DNA from: Glandiceps talaboti
Lineage: Eukaryota; Hemichordata; Enteropneusta; Spengelidae
Length of the DNA: 57,500 bases
Reading direction: 5' to 3'
Assembly (NCBI RefSeq): GCF_964340395.1
Contig: NC_135549.1
Coordinates: forward strand, 18,547,342-18,604,841
Positions 1-11,364 of the stretch are shown piece after piece. The notes under the pieces were generated by a model. That model worked only from the letters and a program-made list of their open reading frames with translations. It did not search any database and was not told the DNA's origin. A program made the position numbers and the translations under genes. Every line of letters starts with the position of its first letter. Within the stretch, counting starts at the first letter, position 1.

Positions 1-242
1 AAAGCCAGACTACTACAATATGACTGATTTTTGTTCAGTAATGGGAAAGATTTCAACTTGGTATTTTTTAAAGAGTTATAAAAAGAATAGTTATGAATCT
101 AACTCTGAAACGTTTTGCCAAATACTTCAACAACAAAAGAAAGCACAAAGAAGTGAAACCGAGTGAAACGAAACGAAAATATCCAAGTGAACAAACACTT
201 GTATTCAAAATAACATGAAGGAGGCCCAAGTATTTGCTTGCA

Positions 243-935
243 TGATATGATATGATATGATATGTGTTTTATTGTCATATATATACCGATACATATATAA
301 TGAAATATGCATTGATTTTGCGTGTAATAAAAAATTTACAAAAACAATATTCTGTAGAGGACTCCTAACACGAGATTGATACGTCAATAGAGAACTTAAA
401 TTGATTCATTAAGAGTGCGGACTGCAGTTGGATAAAAGCTAAACAATGTGCGATTAGAACCTGATTTTATCGAACGGTACCGCTCGCCTGAGCGCATAAG
501 TTGGAATAAATTACGTGCTGGATAGAAATCGTCTTTTACAATTAACTGAGCTCTTTTCTTTACTTGAGCGTCGTACAACTCATTCAGAGAAGGAAGTTGG
601 CACCCAATAATGCTACTGGCAGTCACGGTGTTAACGATTCGATTGAGGCGTTTCCGGTCATCAACTGTGGCATTGCCCCACCAAACGATGATTGACAGTT
701 TCAGGACACTCCGGCAATCACCGCTCGGTAGAACTTGATCAACAGTCCCTGGCTGACATGGAAACTTCTCAATCGTCTTAAGAAGAACAGTCTTTTCTGT
801 GCTTTCTTCACAATATGATCAGTATTGATTTCCCATTTCAGATCGGCTTAGAGGTAAACACCAAGAAACTTAAAATACTGCACTATTTCAACCTCTGCAT
901 TCTTTGACAATTATTCAACTTCCATAAGCTAAAGG
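243..935 (-). mobile_element. Non-LTR retrotransposon (LINE) 3' fragment, decayed
   Basis: On the minus strand the stretch from about 930 down to 396 translates, across at least one frame break, into the C-terminal part of a LINE reverse transcriptase. It contains KKAQKRLFFLRRLRSF, then the phrase ASSIIGCQLPSLNELYD, and ends near YPTAVRTLNESI. This wording is typical of the end of ORF2 in CR1/jockey-type elements; the exact clade is a guess. Below the stop the minus strand reads AATAAA, then CATATC-type units at 243-262, which I take as the repetitive 3' tail. The upstream catalytic RT domain and the endonuclease are absent, so the copy is 5'-truncated and inactive. Confidence 0.75.
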
Positions 936-1001
936 GCTCTGAAACCTGAAATCAACTCAGCACAAGTAAGAAGATGATGTGGGGCCTGAAAATAATGTTA
1001 A

Positions 1002-1122
1002 GGGACTGGTCAGTTTCTCCAGCCTGGGGTGGGGAATCTGGGGATGGGGGGGGGGGGGCGGTCGGTGGATTTTGCCATCAGGTCGACAAAAAGTCACCAA
1101 GCCGAAGAAACTGTCCGGTCCC
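1002..1122. mobile_element. 121-bp MITE, PIF/Harbinger-like, TAA target duplication
   Basis: The element starts GGGACTGGTCAGTTTCTCC and ends with the approximate inverse, CCGAAGAAACTGTCCGGTCCC. It is flanked by TAA at 999-1001 and 1123-1125. A 3-bp TAA/TTA duplication is the hallmark of PIF/Harbinger transposons. The middle holds a poly-G run and the phrase GTCGACAAAAAGTCACC, which recurs in the larger relative at 6079-7596. It has no coding capacity and would depend on a transposase elsewhere. Confidence 0.8.
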
Positions 1123-1254
1123 TAATTTTTGCAGTACTACTGAGTCCGCGCTTTCCTACTTCTCTGTATGCTTTGTGGTTATGAAAGATGAAGTTGCCTA
1201 AACTTTGCTTCTGTGAATGTTATTTTTCATAAATATTATCGCTTAACAATTGGA

Positions 1255-1315
1255 TATAAATATAAATATAATATAATATAATATAATATAATATATATAT
1301 ATATATATTTTTTTT
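1255..1315. repeat. AT-rich microsatellite (ATATA-type)
   Basis: Tandem ATATA/ATA units followed by a T run. The minus-strand open frame running through it (1243-1644) is low complexity and shows no coding signature. Just downstream, the phrase TCTCCAATCACGTGAAA occurs twice, near 1552 and 1602, as a roughly 50-bp local duplication. No gene is visible between 1123 and 1900. Confidence 0.85.
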
Positions 1316-1910
1316 ATATTACTTGTTCTTTTTAACGATACTAAGTGTGTGATGCATATATTTCCTTCTATAGTTTTGTGAACGGAACACTGAAAACAAA
1401 ATTGAATGATTTCCAAAACTATTGCTTTGTTTCTGCAAGTTTTTTCCAGGAAGTATATCTGCCAATGTCTCCCTTTTGCAATTTTGTCTATTTTTAGTAC
1501 ATTGGTGGTATTAGTACTCTTAGGGTATTTACAGTAAAAGTCCACCCTTCTCCAATCACGTGAAAATCTTGTGCCTGGGACACTTTGTACTTTGTAAATC
1601 ATTCTCCAATCACGTGAAAGAAGAATGGTGTACTTTGTAGCCAATAACTGACCAACCTACCAAAACTTGTGATACCATGACAAGTAGATAAATACTTCAC
1701 GGACGACGAATTGTCTAAAAATAACATACCGTAAATCATCGACAGAGATTTATGTAGGTTGCTTTAACATTGAAGGAGTAAATCAACAATAGAAGTATTC
1801 TGATAGCTAGTAAACACAAACTACAATACCGCTGAGTGAACTATACAATTTTTTCTCAGAATAACAGTGGCAAATGCTGATATATATTTTTTTTAAATTC
1901 CCTTTTCAGC

Positions 1911-3013
1911 ATGAACTATTTTAATCACCTAAAAGTGATTACAGTGCTAGTCACAACCGTGGCATGCCAATTAGAATGTCCATCTGATAAAGGTAAGCAA
2001 GTGGACATGAAATGTTTATATTGAATAATGAAACTTAGTATACAGACAAGGTATTCTCACACAAATGATTCATGTATAAGTTGGCAGCTTGTAAAAATGT
2101 TCAAATACAATGCAGAATTAGTCAACTAAAGTGATGTATGCCTTGACGTGAACTTGTTACACTACTGAGTGATAAGGAGATAATACAAATGATTAGTGTT
2201 AACAGTTGAATAGTTTATGTATTCGTCGATAATACAATTACAGATATCACTACTAGTGACTTGTGTACATAACTGTCTTTAGATTGTTTCAGCTATATAT
2301 GAATACACATGTGACAATTCGACCATATAAATATATAAAAACTCATTGTAAAGACCATTTTAAACTGACAGAATGTATATTGTACTTGTGTAAATTGTAT
2401 TTTGAGCCTAAAGACATATTTCCGCATTCACATACGGATAATGTGTTTTGAATTGGATTGAATTTACCTTCTGACCAATCAAAAACCGGTTGTCTTTTCA
2501 CGGTGACATCTGACATATTTTCCCGTACATGTAATGATAAAATCACATTAATGTATATCACAGGCCCAACGATTTATGAAGATACGTTTGAAGTGCCTTT
2601 GGATCAAGATTTACTAGCATGTAAAGGGACAAAAGTAATACTGAGTAGCAATGTATATGATGTTGACAACCACAGTAATCTATGTGTCAACCGTACCAAA
2701 AGAGGTATATATATAAGAATTGTTAACACCTCGAAATCATCAGGGTTCACCAACTTATCTCAGTGTGACTGTGTGTGCATGTGAGTGAGTGATCGCGTGA
2801 GTGAGTGAGTGATGTGAGTGAGTGAGTGAGTGAGTGAGTGAGTGAGAGTGAGGTGGGTGGGGTGGGGGCTCTTGACGTTAAAGCTCGTTTCAATTACAGG
2901 ATAAGAAAGGGATAATTTCAGAAATATATCACTATATTTATAATAAATATTTATTAACAAAGCTGAATGTATTTGAATAACACAACAACAACAACACCAC
3001 CACCACCACCACC

Positions 3014-3080
<67 letters not shown>

Positions 3081-5020
3081 TGATGATGATGATGATGATG
3101 ATGATAAATATATCTGATCCAGGTAATCATTTATTTTGTTTGCACAGGAAATTCAGAAATTATCAAATGTATACACGGTGTCCCCGCAACTTACTATTCG
3201 GACTACACTTTCAAACGCTTATCACTTGAAGAAATTGAGGGACGCTGGGTTCTTGTTATTGATAGTATTAAAGCACACGACAATGGCACAACATTTGAGT
3301 GGTGGATCCCCGAAGAAGGGTCGCTTGGCCGCACCTCCATATACGTAACAGGTAACTAAGAAATTCGAGGTATCAAAACTTGCTACTTCGTCGGTCAATG
3401 TCAACTAATTAATATTTCCTTTCATTTATATGGCCATCTTATGAAAGGTTATGAAAATGAGTTACATATTGTAAATCATGAGACGTTGAGTTCGGGCTGA
3501 TGTGGCTGCTAATTAAACTACCGGGTGTTGTTGATGAAATAGATGTTTCTTATTTTCTTCAAGATAAATTTGAGTAGTTCTGATTTTATATAAAGTAGGG
3601 GAAAATAATCAGCTCCCCATTTCTCTTCTCTTTCTTTTTTCCATTCTTCCTAGAAGCGACACATCTAAGAATGCAGGTTATGGAAGGAAGGACTATGTCA
3701 GCTTGTGTTAAACTAACTCACCAGACTTATATTGATATCGCGTTGAAGGACAGCACACGTCGAGATGTGTACAACTATGAAACAGACAATGGCAATATGA
3801 AAGTCTGTTCCATTAACCATAAAAAGATATTTCCTTCAAACTCGGGCTATTACCATGTAACAGTCTTCGAAAAGATAATATGTACAATGGCTGGGGAATA
3901 TGTATTAACGGCGACAGGATTTATCGATGAGCAACCAGTGGCTGAAAACATACATATGGTATTACACGTGCAAGGTAAGTGAACCATAGACTATACTATT
4001 CAGACGTTCTCTACAAATTGTCTATGACTTAACTACAACATGTATTATCGTGCATGGTTGTTTCTAAGATTGATTTATCGTTAATGCGTTTTCGAAAACA
4101 AAAAGGTAGAGTGCTAACTTTCCTTTCTAACTATGCGTTCACTGGTGGGTTAAGGCTCGGACCACTATATATATTCTCTATAGTGGTTTGAGATTAAGCT
4201 TACATTGTATATTCTTAATATAAAAGAATAGAACCACTGGCATATTTTGGGCAACATTTAGATATACTTTCTGTTCCAAAAGGAAATTCAAGCCAATCTC
4301 AATGAATGAATGAATACATGCATGCATGCATGTACACACACACACACACACACACATACACATGCATACATACATACATACATACATACATACATACATA
4401 CATACATACATACATACATACATACATACACACATACATAGTCTTTCTAAATGTTTTCCCATACATTTATGTCTGTAGATGGTACTGGAGTCTCACTTAC
4501 TGTAGAAAAGCACCCCGAGGCCTGGGAAGATTCAGCAAACCTTACTTGTAGTGCCACAGGTGACATACGTTCCGTGGAATGGTATTTCCATGAAACCATA
4601 GTACAGGTAATACAGTATTCCAAAAGATTACAGTTATCAATAACATTGACAGTTTTTGAAAATTGCTGATGTTCAAAGTTATAAATTGCGAAAGGCGAGC
4701 ATCTCCCATAATAGAGAGATTATAAAGTATCTTTTTTCATTACACACTTTCTTGTGAGACATTTACAATATCAAGTGAATTGATGTATATGATGGTGTCA
4801 GCACATGGATATGCAAAGATTATTTTAGATTTTGCCTATTGTTTTCTTTCTGTTTTGTTTGTCAGGATGGTTTCAGACACAACATTGTGAGTAGCGGAAA
4901 TAGCAGTGCTCTCTTTATCACAAACTTAAGAACTGATGACATTGGACCATACTTCTGCAAGGTTCAAACAAGATGTAATAGCATCAAGAGCAATACGGTT
5001 GAAATTTACATCAAAAGTAA

Positions 5021-5068
<48 letters not shown>

Positions 5069-5195
5069 TTAACCATCCAACAGGCATGGATTAAACCCTT
5101 TGACATCTTGATAGTCTTGAATTTCTAAAAGTGGTAGAAAGGATGATATAACTGATGATGGCAAATTACTATAAAGCAGGAGGAAAACTGATTGG

Positions 5196-5245
<50 letters not shown>

Positions 5246-8200
5246 ACAGCAGCAGCAACAACAACAACAACTATATGGAGTAGTGTGTTTTTTTTTTCAA
5301 ATCGCCGTTTTCACTTTATTTGATGTAGTCACAAATATAACGAGTTCGATGTATAAACCTCTGATTTTCCTTTCGTATTAACATATTTCAGAAACGAATA
5401 CTTCCAGCACACTCAACGACTGCAAATGTGACAAGCAAACAGCCAGTAGCCAGAATTTATTACCGATGTCAGACGAACTTGAGACTGCTGGAGTGCAAAA
5501 TGTTGACTCAAATGGTACGTATCCAGATAAATGGTAACTGTATCGTTAGCGTTTACAAATTACTTCGAGAGCAAATGGGCAACACAGCACTACCTGTAGA
5601 CCAAGAGGACGATGATAATATATACGTAATATATGGATGCAATGACATAAATTGGAAACACCACATCTATCTCACTTGACAGCTAGTTATACGTACCATA
5701 CACTAATTCAGTACAATTGCCATTTTCAAATGCTCAAATTATTCTAGAATTACTACTATTGATAGCTATCAGGTTACACAGTTTTATTTAATGTGGATCA
5801 CAACTTCACTCGCTGTTATACATTTATATTTGTGTTTCAGCAATTACCATAGAGACTGCGAATTCTGTCAAACAGCTATATACACCAGGTAATGTTTATT
5901 GTTTAAAGGCTTATTTCCTATTTACCATATCGCATTGTTCAATAAAGTACATTTTCTATCCTCAATCCAATACTGTTATGGTCTTTATCAGGTGTCTGAT
6001 ATTGTCGGCTAAACAACAACAACAACAACAACAACAAAACCACAACAAAACACGAGGAGCGAACACTTTCTCTCTTTAGGGACCGGTCAGTTTCTCCAGC
6101 CTGGGGGGGGGGGGGCGGTGGATTCTCAAATCAGGCCGACAAAAAGTCACTGACCCCCCCCCCCATCTGTAAAACCAAAAACAGGCTGACCCCCCCCCCC
6201 CCCCCCCATATATAATATTCACATGACAGGTATTTTTTTCATCGTGACTCAGTATGGAATGCTTGACTGTCTTGCAACTACTTATAAGATCTCGGGTTAG
6301 CACTATCATAATTATAATTATTGACTACACAGTGTAATATATTCCAAAAGGAGTTTAATAGCATCTGACAGTCACGAAAGGTAGGGGGAAAGCTGGAGAA
6401 GGGAATATGTACATCTCTTATGGGGAGTCCTAGGGGGTCTCCCCCTAGAAGCCCTGGAGCTTTTTTACTCTAAAAAGTCAATTTTGAGACTATTCAGACC
6501 CTTTCAGACAATAATTTCCAAGCTTTACAAGACAGCACCAACATATGTAAAAAGCAACTACATAGGGTTGAAATACTTTTGAAATATACTTTGATAGCAT
6601 CTTGACAGCAAGAGGGGAAGAGCTTGAGACTGGGATATGTCCACCTCATGTGGGGGTCCGAGGGGTCTCCCTCTAGAAGTCCTGGATGATTTTTATTCTG
6701 AAAGCCAATATTTAGGCTTTTCAGACCCTTTCAAGCAATAACTTAATCCGTGCTTTACAGGACACACCATCAAGTATCAGAAACTATTCTATTATAACTT
6801 ACATGGGGTTTAAATATGTTCTTAAAAAGTTAACTGGCATTATTATATGCAGGTAGTAAAGGTCAGCACATCTAATGGTAGTAACTTTGGTAGGGGAGAT
6901 TTGGAGTTTGAGGCAATTTTAGACTATCTTGGCAAACATGGACCCGTAACAATGTGGTATAGGGGCATTAATATTGCATGTATAGTAAAGTCACCGGTAT
7001 GTTAGAGAACTTTAGGTCATACCTAATGTATAATAGAAACTGGAATCTGATAGATTTGGTGATTCGTAGTGTCAATAACATGTAGTGTCCAAATAGAAAG
7101 TGTATTAATCCCTTCTGACAAGTTCATACTGACGGGTAGAACAATAGATTAACTTCTTTTATAAACTATTCATGAAGACTACCATTACAAAACCTTCAAG
7201 TTCACTTTTACCCCAAAGTGCAATATAAGAGAAGAATTGATTGTGAAACAGCCAAGCATTCACATGACATGTTCTGTAACTAGTGGGGTAAGTAGGTAAT
7301 ACATGTATATGTATAATGTATATGTATATGTACATGTAGTTATGGTTGAACTAAATAAGTAATATTAAAGAATTTATGTAAGAAACAGGGACAAGAACAA
7401 ATATTTGCGTGTACCACATTTCAGACAAAGCTATATGCCATTGTAGAAAAGGATTTTTTTCTTCCATCACATTCCAAAACACAATGACCCCCCTATCCAC
7501 AAGTTTCAAAACAGCATGACCCCCTACTGGCAATCTCAAAAACAGAGTGACCCCCCTACAAATCCACCCCCCAGGCCGAAGAAACCGACCGGTCCCTTAG
7601 GTACATATAGAGAGCTACACTAAACTAATTCCTACGTTACTCTTTAAATAAACAGCTTCCATATCTTTACATATGATGTCTCATCACAGTGGTTAACAAA
7701 TGTAAATGAATTTGACATTGCACTTATTGAAACGAGTTTCATCAACCATTGTCTATCTCTCATCTTTTCTACCACTTTCAGAAATTAAAGACCATCAAGA
7801 TGTCACAGGATGTACTTCACACTGCCTGTATGTGATAATTATCATACTGGTATTCCTCTTGACAATTGTTACGACGTTCCTTATCGTTATGATGGTCCAG
7901 AATAAGCTAACACCGCTTAAAGAATTGACAAAAATGGTAAGCATATTTTGTTTGTAGTGTTACTTTCTGATCTTCGCACACAGCTGACAGACCAAGTAAT
8001 AACACAATCTCATATCCGACTCAACTTCTGTATGTACGTACCAGGATCTCACTTGAACTTTAGGGAATTAGCTCAGGCTACAGTTTGTGTTTAAAATTCT
8101 ACACTCGAAACCAAGGCAAGCACCCAGCAAGTGCCTTGTTCATTGACTTCCCCCGAAGCCAAGTGCCCCTGCGAAGTGAAGTGCCTGTCAGTCCCAAGTG

Positions 8201-8750
8201 TTCTTTATTGTGACGTCCTTAAAGTCTAAATTTACATAACGCATGACCAATGGCCAAATAATTAATGCAATCCATATTACAGTTTTCAGGGGCGTTAACA
8301 TGCCCTAAAAGTATTCTCAAAACATTGATGAATGATCACTATGAATCCTAGCTATCTATGAAATGCAGACTGTCGTCTCATGTACTCGAGTACGATTGGA
8401 ATCTTGTGGTCTGAATCCGATATCCTTGAGACAGTCTGTTGACCTTTCAGTCAAACGAGGACATGCGATGTTGTTAAAATATTGAGTTTACTGAAAATAT
8501 GAATATGTCATCTGTGACAGTAGTATAAAAGTGAGTATTACTGGCGCAGCACAAGCAGCTGCAGCTTTACAAAATCAGAATTCCTAGATTAAAGTTGATC
8601 AATATCTTGTATTTTGTTTTGAAAATTGAAAAGAAATCTTCCTGACAAAACTATCCAAATGATATTTCCACATTTGTAATATATCATCTATCTCCTTTAC
8701 AGACACGATGCAGACGTATGGCGAACCAAAACATGCCCGCACAGGTTTAA
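1911..8750 (+). CDS. Gene A: single-pass Ig-superfamily-like membrane protein (10 exons, 466 aa)
   Basis: Exons: 1911-1992, 2564-2704, 3148-3351, 3654-3974, 4479-4606, 4866-5016, 5392-5514, 5841-5888, 7782-7936, 8703-8750. All junctions are GT-AG and the frame stays open throughout; most junctions are phase 1, as is usual for Ig modules. Residues 1-20 form a signal peptide. Residues 28-142 (two exons) and 143-249 (one exon) are divergent Ig-like domains; the second has MAGEYVLTA in the place of an F strand. Residues 250-342 form a clear Ig domain split by a phase-0 intron, with LTCSATG, VEWYF and DIGPYFCKV. A Ser/Thr-rich stalk with CKCDK follows, then a membrane helix at about 415-437 and a tail of under 30 residues with no obvious signalling motif. 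Gene B is a close paralogue. I do not recognise an orthologue; the function is probably cell-surface recognition. Confidence 0.85.
2764..2853. repeat. GTGA tetranucleotide microsatellite
   Basis: Imperfect GTGA units in intron 2 of gene A, ending in a GT/GGG-rich stretch. Confidence 0.85.
2979..3104. repeat. Compound triplet microsatellite (CAA/CAC/ATG)
   Basis: Blocks of CAA, CAC, CAA and then ATG triplets lie in intron 2 of gene A, ending about 45 bp before exon 3. The abrupt changes of unit suggest successive replication slippage events. Confidence 0.9.
4154..4192. mobile_element. 39-bp palindromic insertion, family 2, copy 1
   Basis: Arms GGCTCGGACCACTATA and TATAGTGGTTTGAG face each other across about 9 bp. 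GTTAA (4149-4153) and ATTAA (4193-4197) flank it, compatible with a 5-bp target duplication carrying one mismatch. A near-identical 40-bp copy sits at 36177-36216. It lies in intron 4 of gene A. Confidence 0.6.
4358..4438. repeat. CATA tetranucleotide microsatellite
   Basis: A CA run and then about 20 CATA units in intron 4 of gene A, ending roughly 40 bp before exon 5. The open frames across it on both strands are repeat artefacts. Confidence 0.95.
5025..5070. repeat. TTTA microsatellite
   Basis: About eleven TTTA units directly after the donor site of exon 6 of gene A. Confidence 0.9.
5197..5271. repeat. CAA/CAG triplet microsatellite
   Basis: Mostly CAA triplets with a short CAG interruption, within intron 6 of gene A. 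Confidence 0.9.
6079..7596. mobile_element. 1.5-kb PIF/Harbinger-like non-autonomous transposon
   Basis: The left end, GGGACCGGTCAGTTTCTCC, is matched in inverse by the right end, GAAACCGACCGGTCCC. TTA at 6076-6078 and 7597-7599 forms a 3-bp target duplication. Inside both ends are subterminal units of the type CTGACCCCCC with long C runs, and GACAAAAAGTCAC as in the 121-bp copy at 1002. The interior includes two related blocks of about 200 bp (near 6420 and 6650) that share CCTAGAAG/CTAGAAG and TCAGACCCTTTCA. No transposase frame was found. It sits in intron 8 of gene A (5889-7781), which is much longer than its neighbours because of it. Confidence 0.8.
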
Positions 8751-8917
8751 CAACTGTTGCCCTCTCTGCTACGCATTACATCACGTTTACAATCATCTTG
8801 AACAAATCGTGGACTGGAGAGACTTGCAGACTGTACAGATCACTATTCATTTATTTGGGGAAAGTTGTATTTATTGTATTTTTTTTTAATTTACAAGAAT
8901 CTGCCCTTTCTTTTAGC

Positions 8918-8923
8918 AATAAA
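8918..8923 (+). terminator. Polyadenylation signal of gene A
   Basis: AATAAA lies 168 bp after the stop codon of gene A, followed by a T/GT-containing stretch. The position suits cleavage near 8940. Confidence 0.6.
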
Positions 8924-8950
8924 GACGAGTTTTCACTCTAACAATTGTAC

Positions 8951-10487
8951 TTGTCTCCGATTCAAACTAATTAATTTATATTATATCTAATATTCATTTA
9001 TCGAATCAGTCGATACATCCAAATTTTAGTGGATTCTTCAATACACATCTGTACTCGTAGGCATGTACAGCCTATTTAAATTATAGCCAGGTATAGTGTA
9101 AACTTCTACATTAATATCATGGTTGGGAGTTTCCCTTCAATAATAAGTAATAACATATATTTTTAAAAAACGTCTTCCATCTAAAAAAAATACACCTCAA
9201 TGCGCTGTACAACACATTCATAAAAAACATATTAAGTAAAAAAAGAGCGCAATTAAAAATCACGAAAATCAGAACCCAAAAACGTCAGGGAAAATAATGA
9301 ACAGTACAATTAGACTAAATCTAAGAATGCTGAAAATCAATTACTAAAAAGGTCATGTTAAAATACGAGTAGCTACTTGTACAATATGAACCGTATAAAA
9401 AGGCGAGTTTTTAGATCAGACTTAAAAGTATTCAAATTATTAGCACAACGGAGTTCTTGCGGTAGCCTATTCCACAACTGTGGAACAGAGTCCCATAAGA
9501 TACATTCAAGACCAACATTATTCAAACTGAAGCTGAAATGCCTCAAATAGATGTTTAGGTCGCAATTAATATTTAACTTCAGCATGATGCACTAAGCAAG
9601 CCTATTGAGACTATTCGTCTTTTTTTGTATGAGTATGTAGTGCAATTGCGAAAAATAGCCACTTCAGGAATAAATGACAAAGAGATCTCCTAAATGGCCA
9701 AACAAATTGGTTCGCTGCTGCTCAGAATAACAAAAACATATATTAGACGGCAAGGAATTTCAAAACAATTACAGAAAAATAGTCATAAACTGGTCAAAAA
9801 AACACTACTGTAAAACAACGGGTTTTTACTCTCTACACTTTAGTGTAGATTGTTCTTTAACGTGCATTGGGTATTGCACTCCGATACACGGGACCTCTAT
9901 TTTACGTCCTGTAGAAGTAGAGTATAAAAAGGAACCAAAAATACATGAGACATAGTCTGAGTTGGCTGTCTTTCGTTTGCTACGTCATGATGATAATAAA
10001 CCCTTACGCTGCCAACTATAAAGCTTACGAGGCTTCAGAGTGAAATGTACAGACACTTAGGTATCTGCTACACACTTTGTTAAGTAACCTGGGTAACGGT
10101 GATATTAGAACACCTAACATATACATCAACGTGTATCAGATGTTGGATATTTGCTCATCCAGCAGACTCCTAGAGCAGCTTAATATGTATAAGGTGTTCG
10201 TCCATGGATTAATGAAAACATAACCCTGTACTAATACTTCATACTATGTGTTCCTGGTTTCAAGTCAGGTATTTGAGAATGGTCTAGTTCCTTTGCTTTT
10301 CCCGGAAGTAGACAACATGTTCCTTCCTTCATGCATATGGTAAACGGTAGAATCTGTAAAAAATACAATTATATGTATTACATTTACATTATTGGTATCG
10401 GAAAGCAGCCATTAAACGGTTGGTTTAATTACGTAATGACAATGAGAACCCAATAATTATTTTAGGACCCTAACATGGAATCCAGTA
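8951..10487. other. Intergenic region between genes A and C, repeat remnants
   Basis: No host exon was found. Apart from the LINE fragment at 9373-9585, the stretch near 9840-9915 (beginning CACTTTAGTGTAGATTG and including GATACACGGGACC) resembles a dispersed non-coding repeat seen in marine invertebrate genomes; that resemblance is from memory only. The rest is AT-rich with no visible structure. Confidence 0.4.
9373..9585 (-). mobile_element. LINE ORF2 C-terminal scrap
   Basis: The minus-strand frame contains LWNRLPQELR followed by NNLNTFKSDLKTRLF. This is the usual C-terminal phrase of CR1/RTE-like reverse transcriptases (W-N-x-L-P-x-E-[LI]-R ... F-K-x-x-L-K-T-x-L-F). Nothing upstream on the same strand continues the RT, so only the last 50-70 codons remain. 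Confidence 0.6.
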
Positions 10488-10689
10488 GACTGTCGACAGT
10501 CGCTCGCGCCTTTTTCCCTACGTTTTATCTAAACTTAAGTCGTTGCCGCGCTCCGATCCGGTGCAATACTACTATAATCGCATTCTGATATCGAGGGCCG
10601 AAGGCCCGAGCGGCCTCGGTATCAGTATGCGATTTAGTAGTATTGCGCCGGATCGTAGGAAAAAAAGGCGAGAGCGACTGTCGACAGTC
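10488..10689. mobile_element. 202-bp foldback element with TA flanks
   Basis: The whole segment is an imperfect palindrome. The ends are GACTGTCGACAGTCGCTC and its inverse, and the arms also share CGATCCGG, GCAATACTACT and CGCATTCTGATA-like stretches around a centre GGGCCGAAGGCCC. TA at 10486-10487 and 10690-10691 could be the target duplication of a Tc1/mariner-type MITE. The terminal 14 bp are themselves palindromic. It has no coding capacity. Confidence 0.75.
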
Positions 10690-11364
10690 TAGCAATCCAG
10701 TAATGACACTGTATCTTGCTTGCGGCTTTAATATTGAAACGAACCAAGTCTATTTCAGATAAAAGGCGCCAATGAATTTAGCAGTTTCATTAATTACTCT
10801 CATCAAAGCTTTTTGTACTAGTTACTATAATATATTTTTGCTATACTAGATGGTTATGGAAATTTAGAAATTACTTTTCATTCATCTCAGAAAAACGCTC
10901 ACCATGGTATCTTACATTCAGGAACCATTCATCTCCATCAAGTTCTTAATGTTTGTAATGTACGTACTAAGTGTTTAGTATTTCTAGTAATAAGCACTTT
11001 TTAAAGGTTTGATAAACAATAATATATTCAATTTATTCGAAAGATGTTTAACCATTAATGCTTTGCTTCGGGGAGGGTATGGGAGGGGATTTAGTTCACC
11101 TATATTTCCTTAATCAAAACACCCACAGGATCACTAGACCCTTGTTTACCTGTGTTTTCCCAAACCAATATATTAAAACTACAGGGTTTGAGATGTTTCC
11201 TATTTGGACAGATACGACTATCAAAGCTGTTCTCTAAAAAAATACGTCAGTAATAATTCATTTTCGGGTAGCGAAATTTCACATCATGTTAGAAGATTAT
11301 GTATGGGCCAATTTATTTTGCTGTTGGGTCTGTTTGTTTAATTTATTACTGTGACAATGGGTTT

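Noticed and set aside
2764-3104. Regular short repeats considered as a CRISPR-like array
   Set aside because: Units are contiguous tri- and tetranucleotides without spacers, in a eukaryotic intron.
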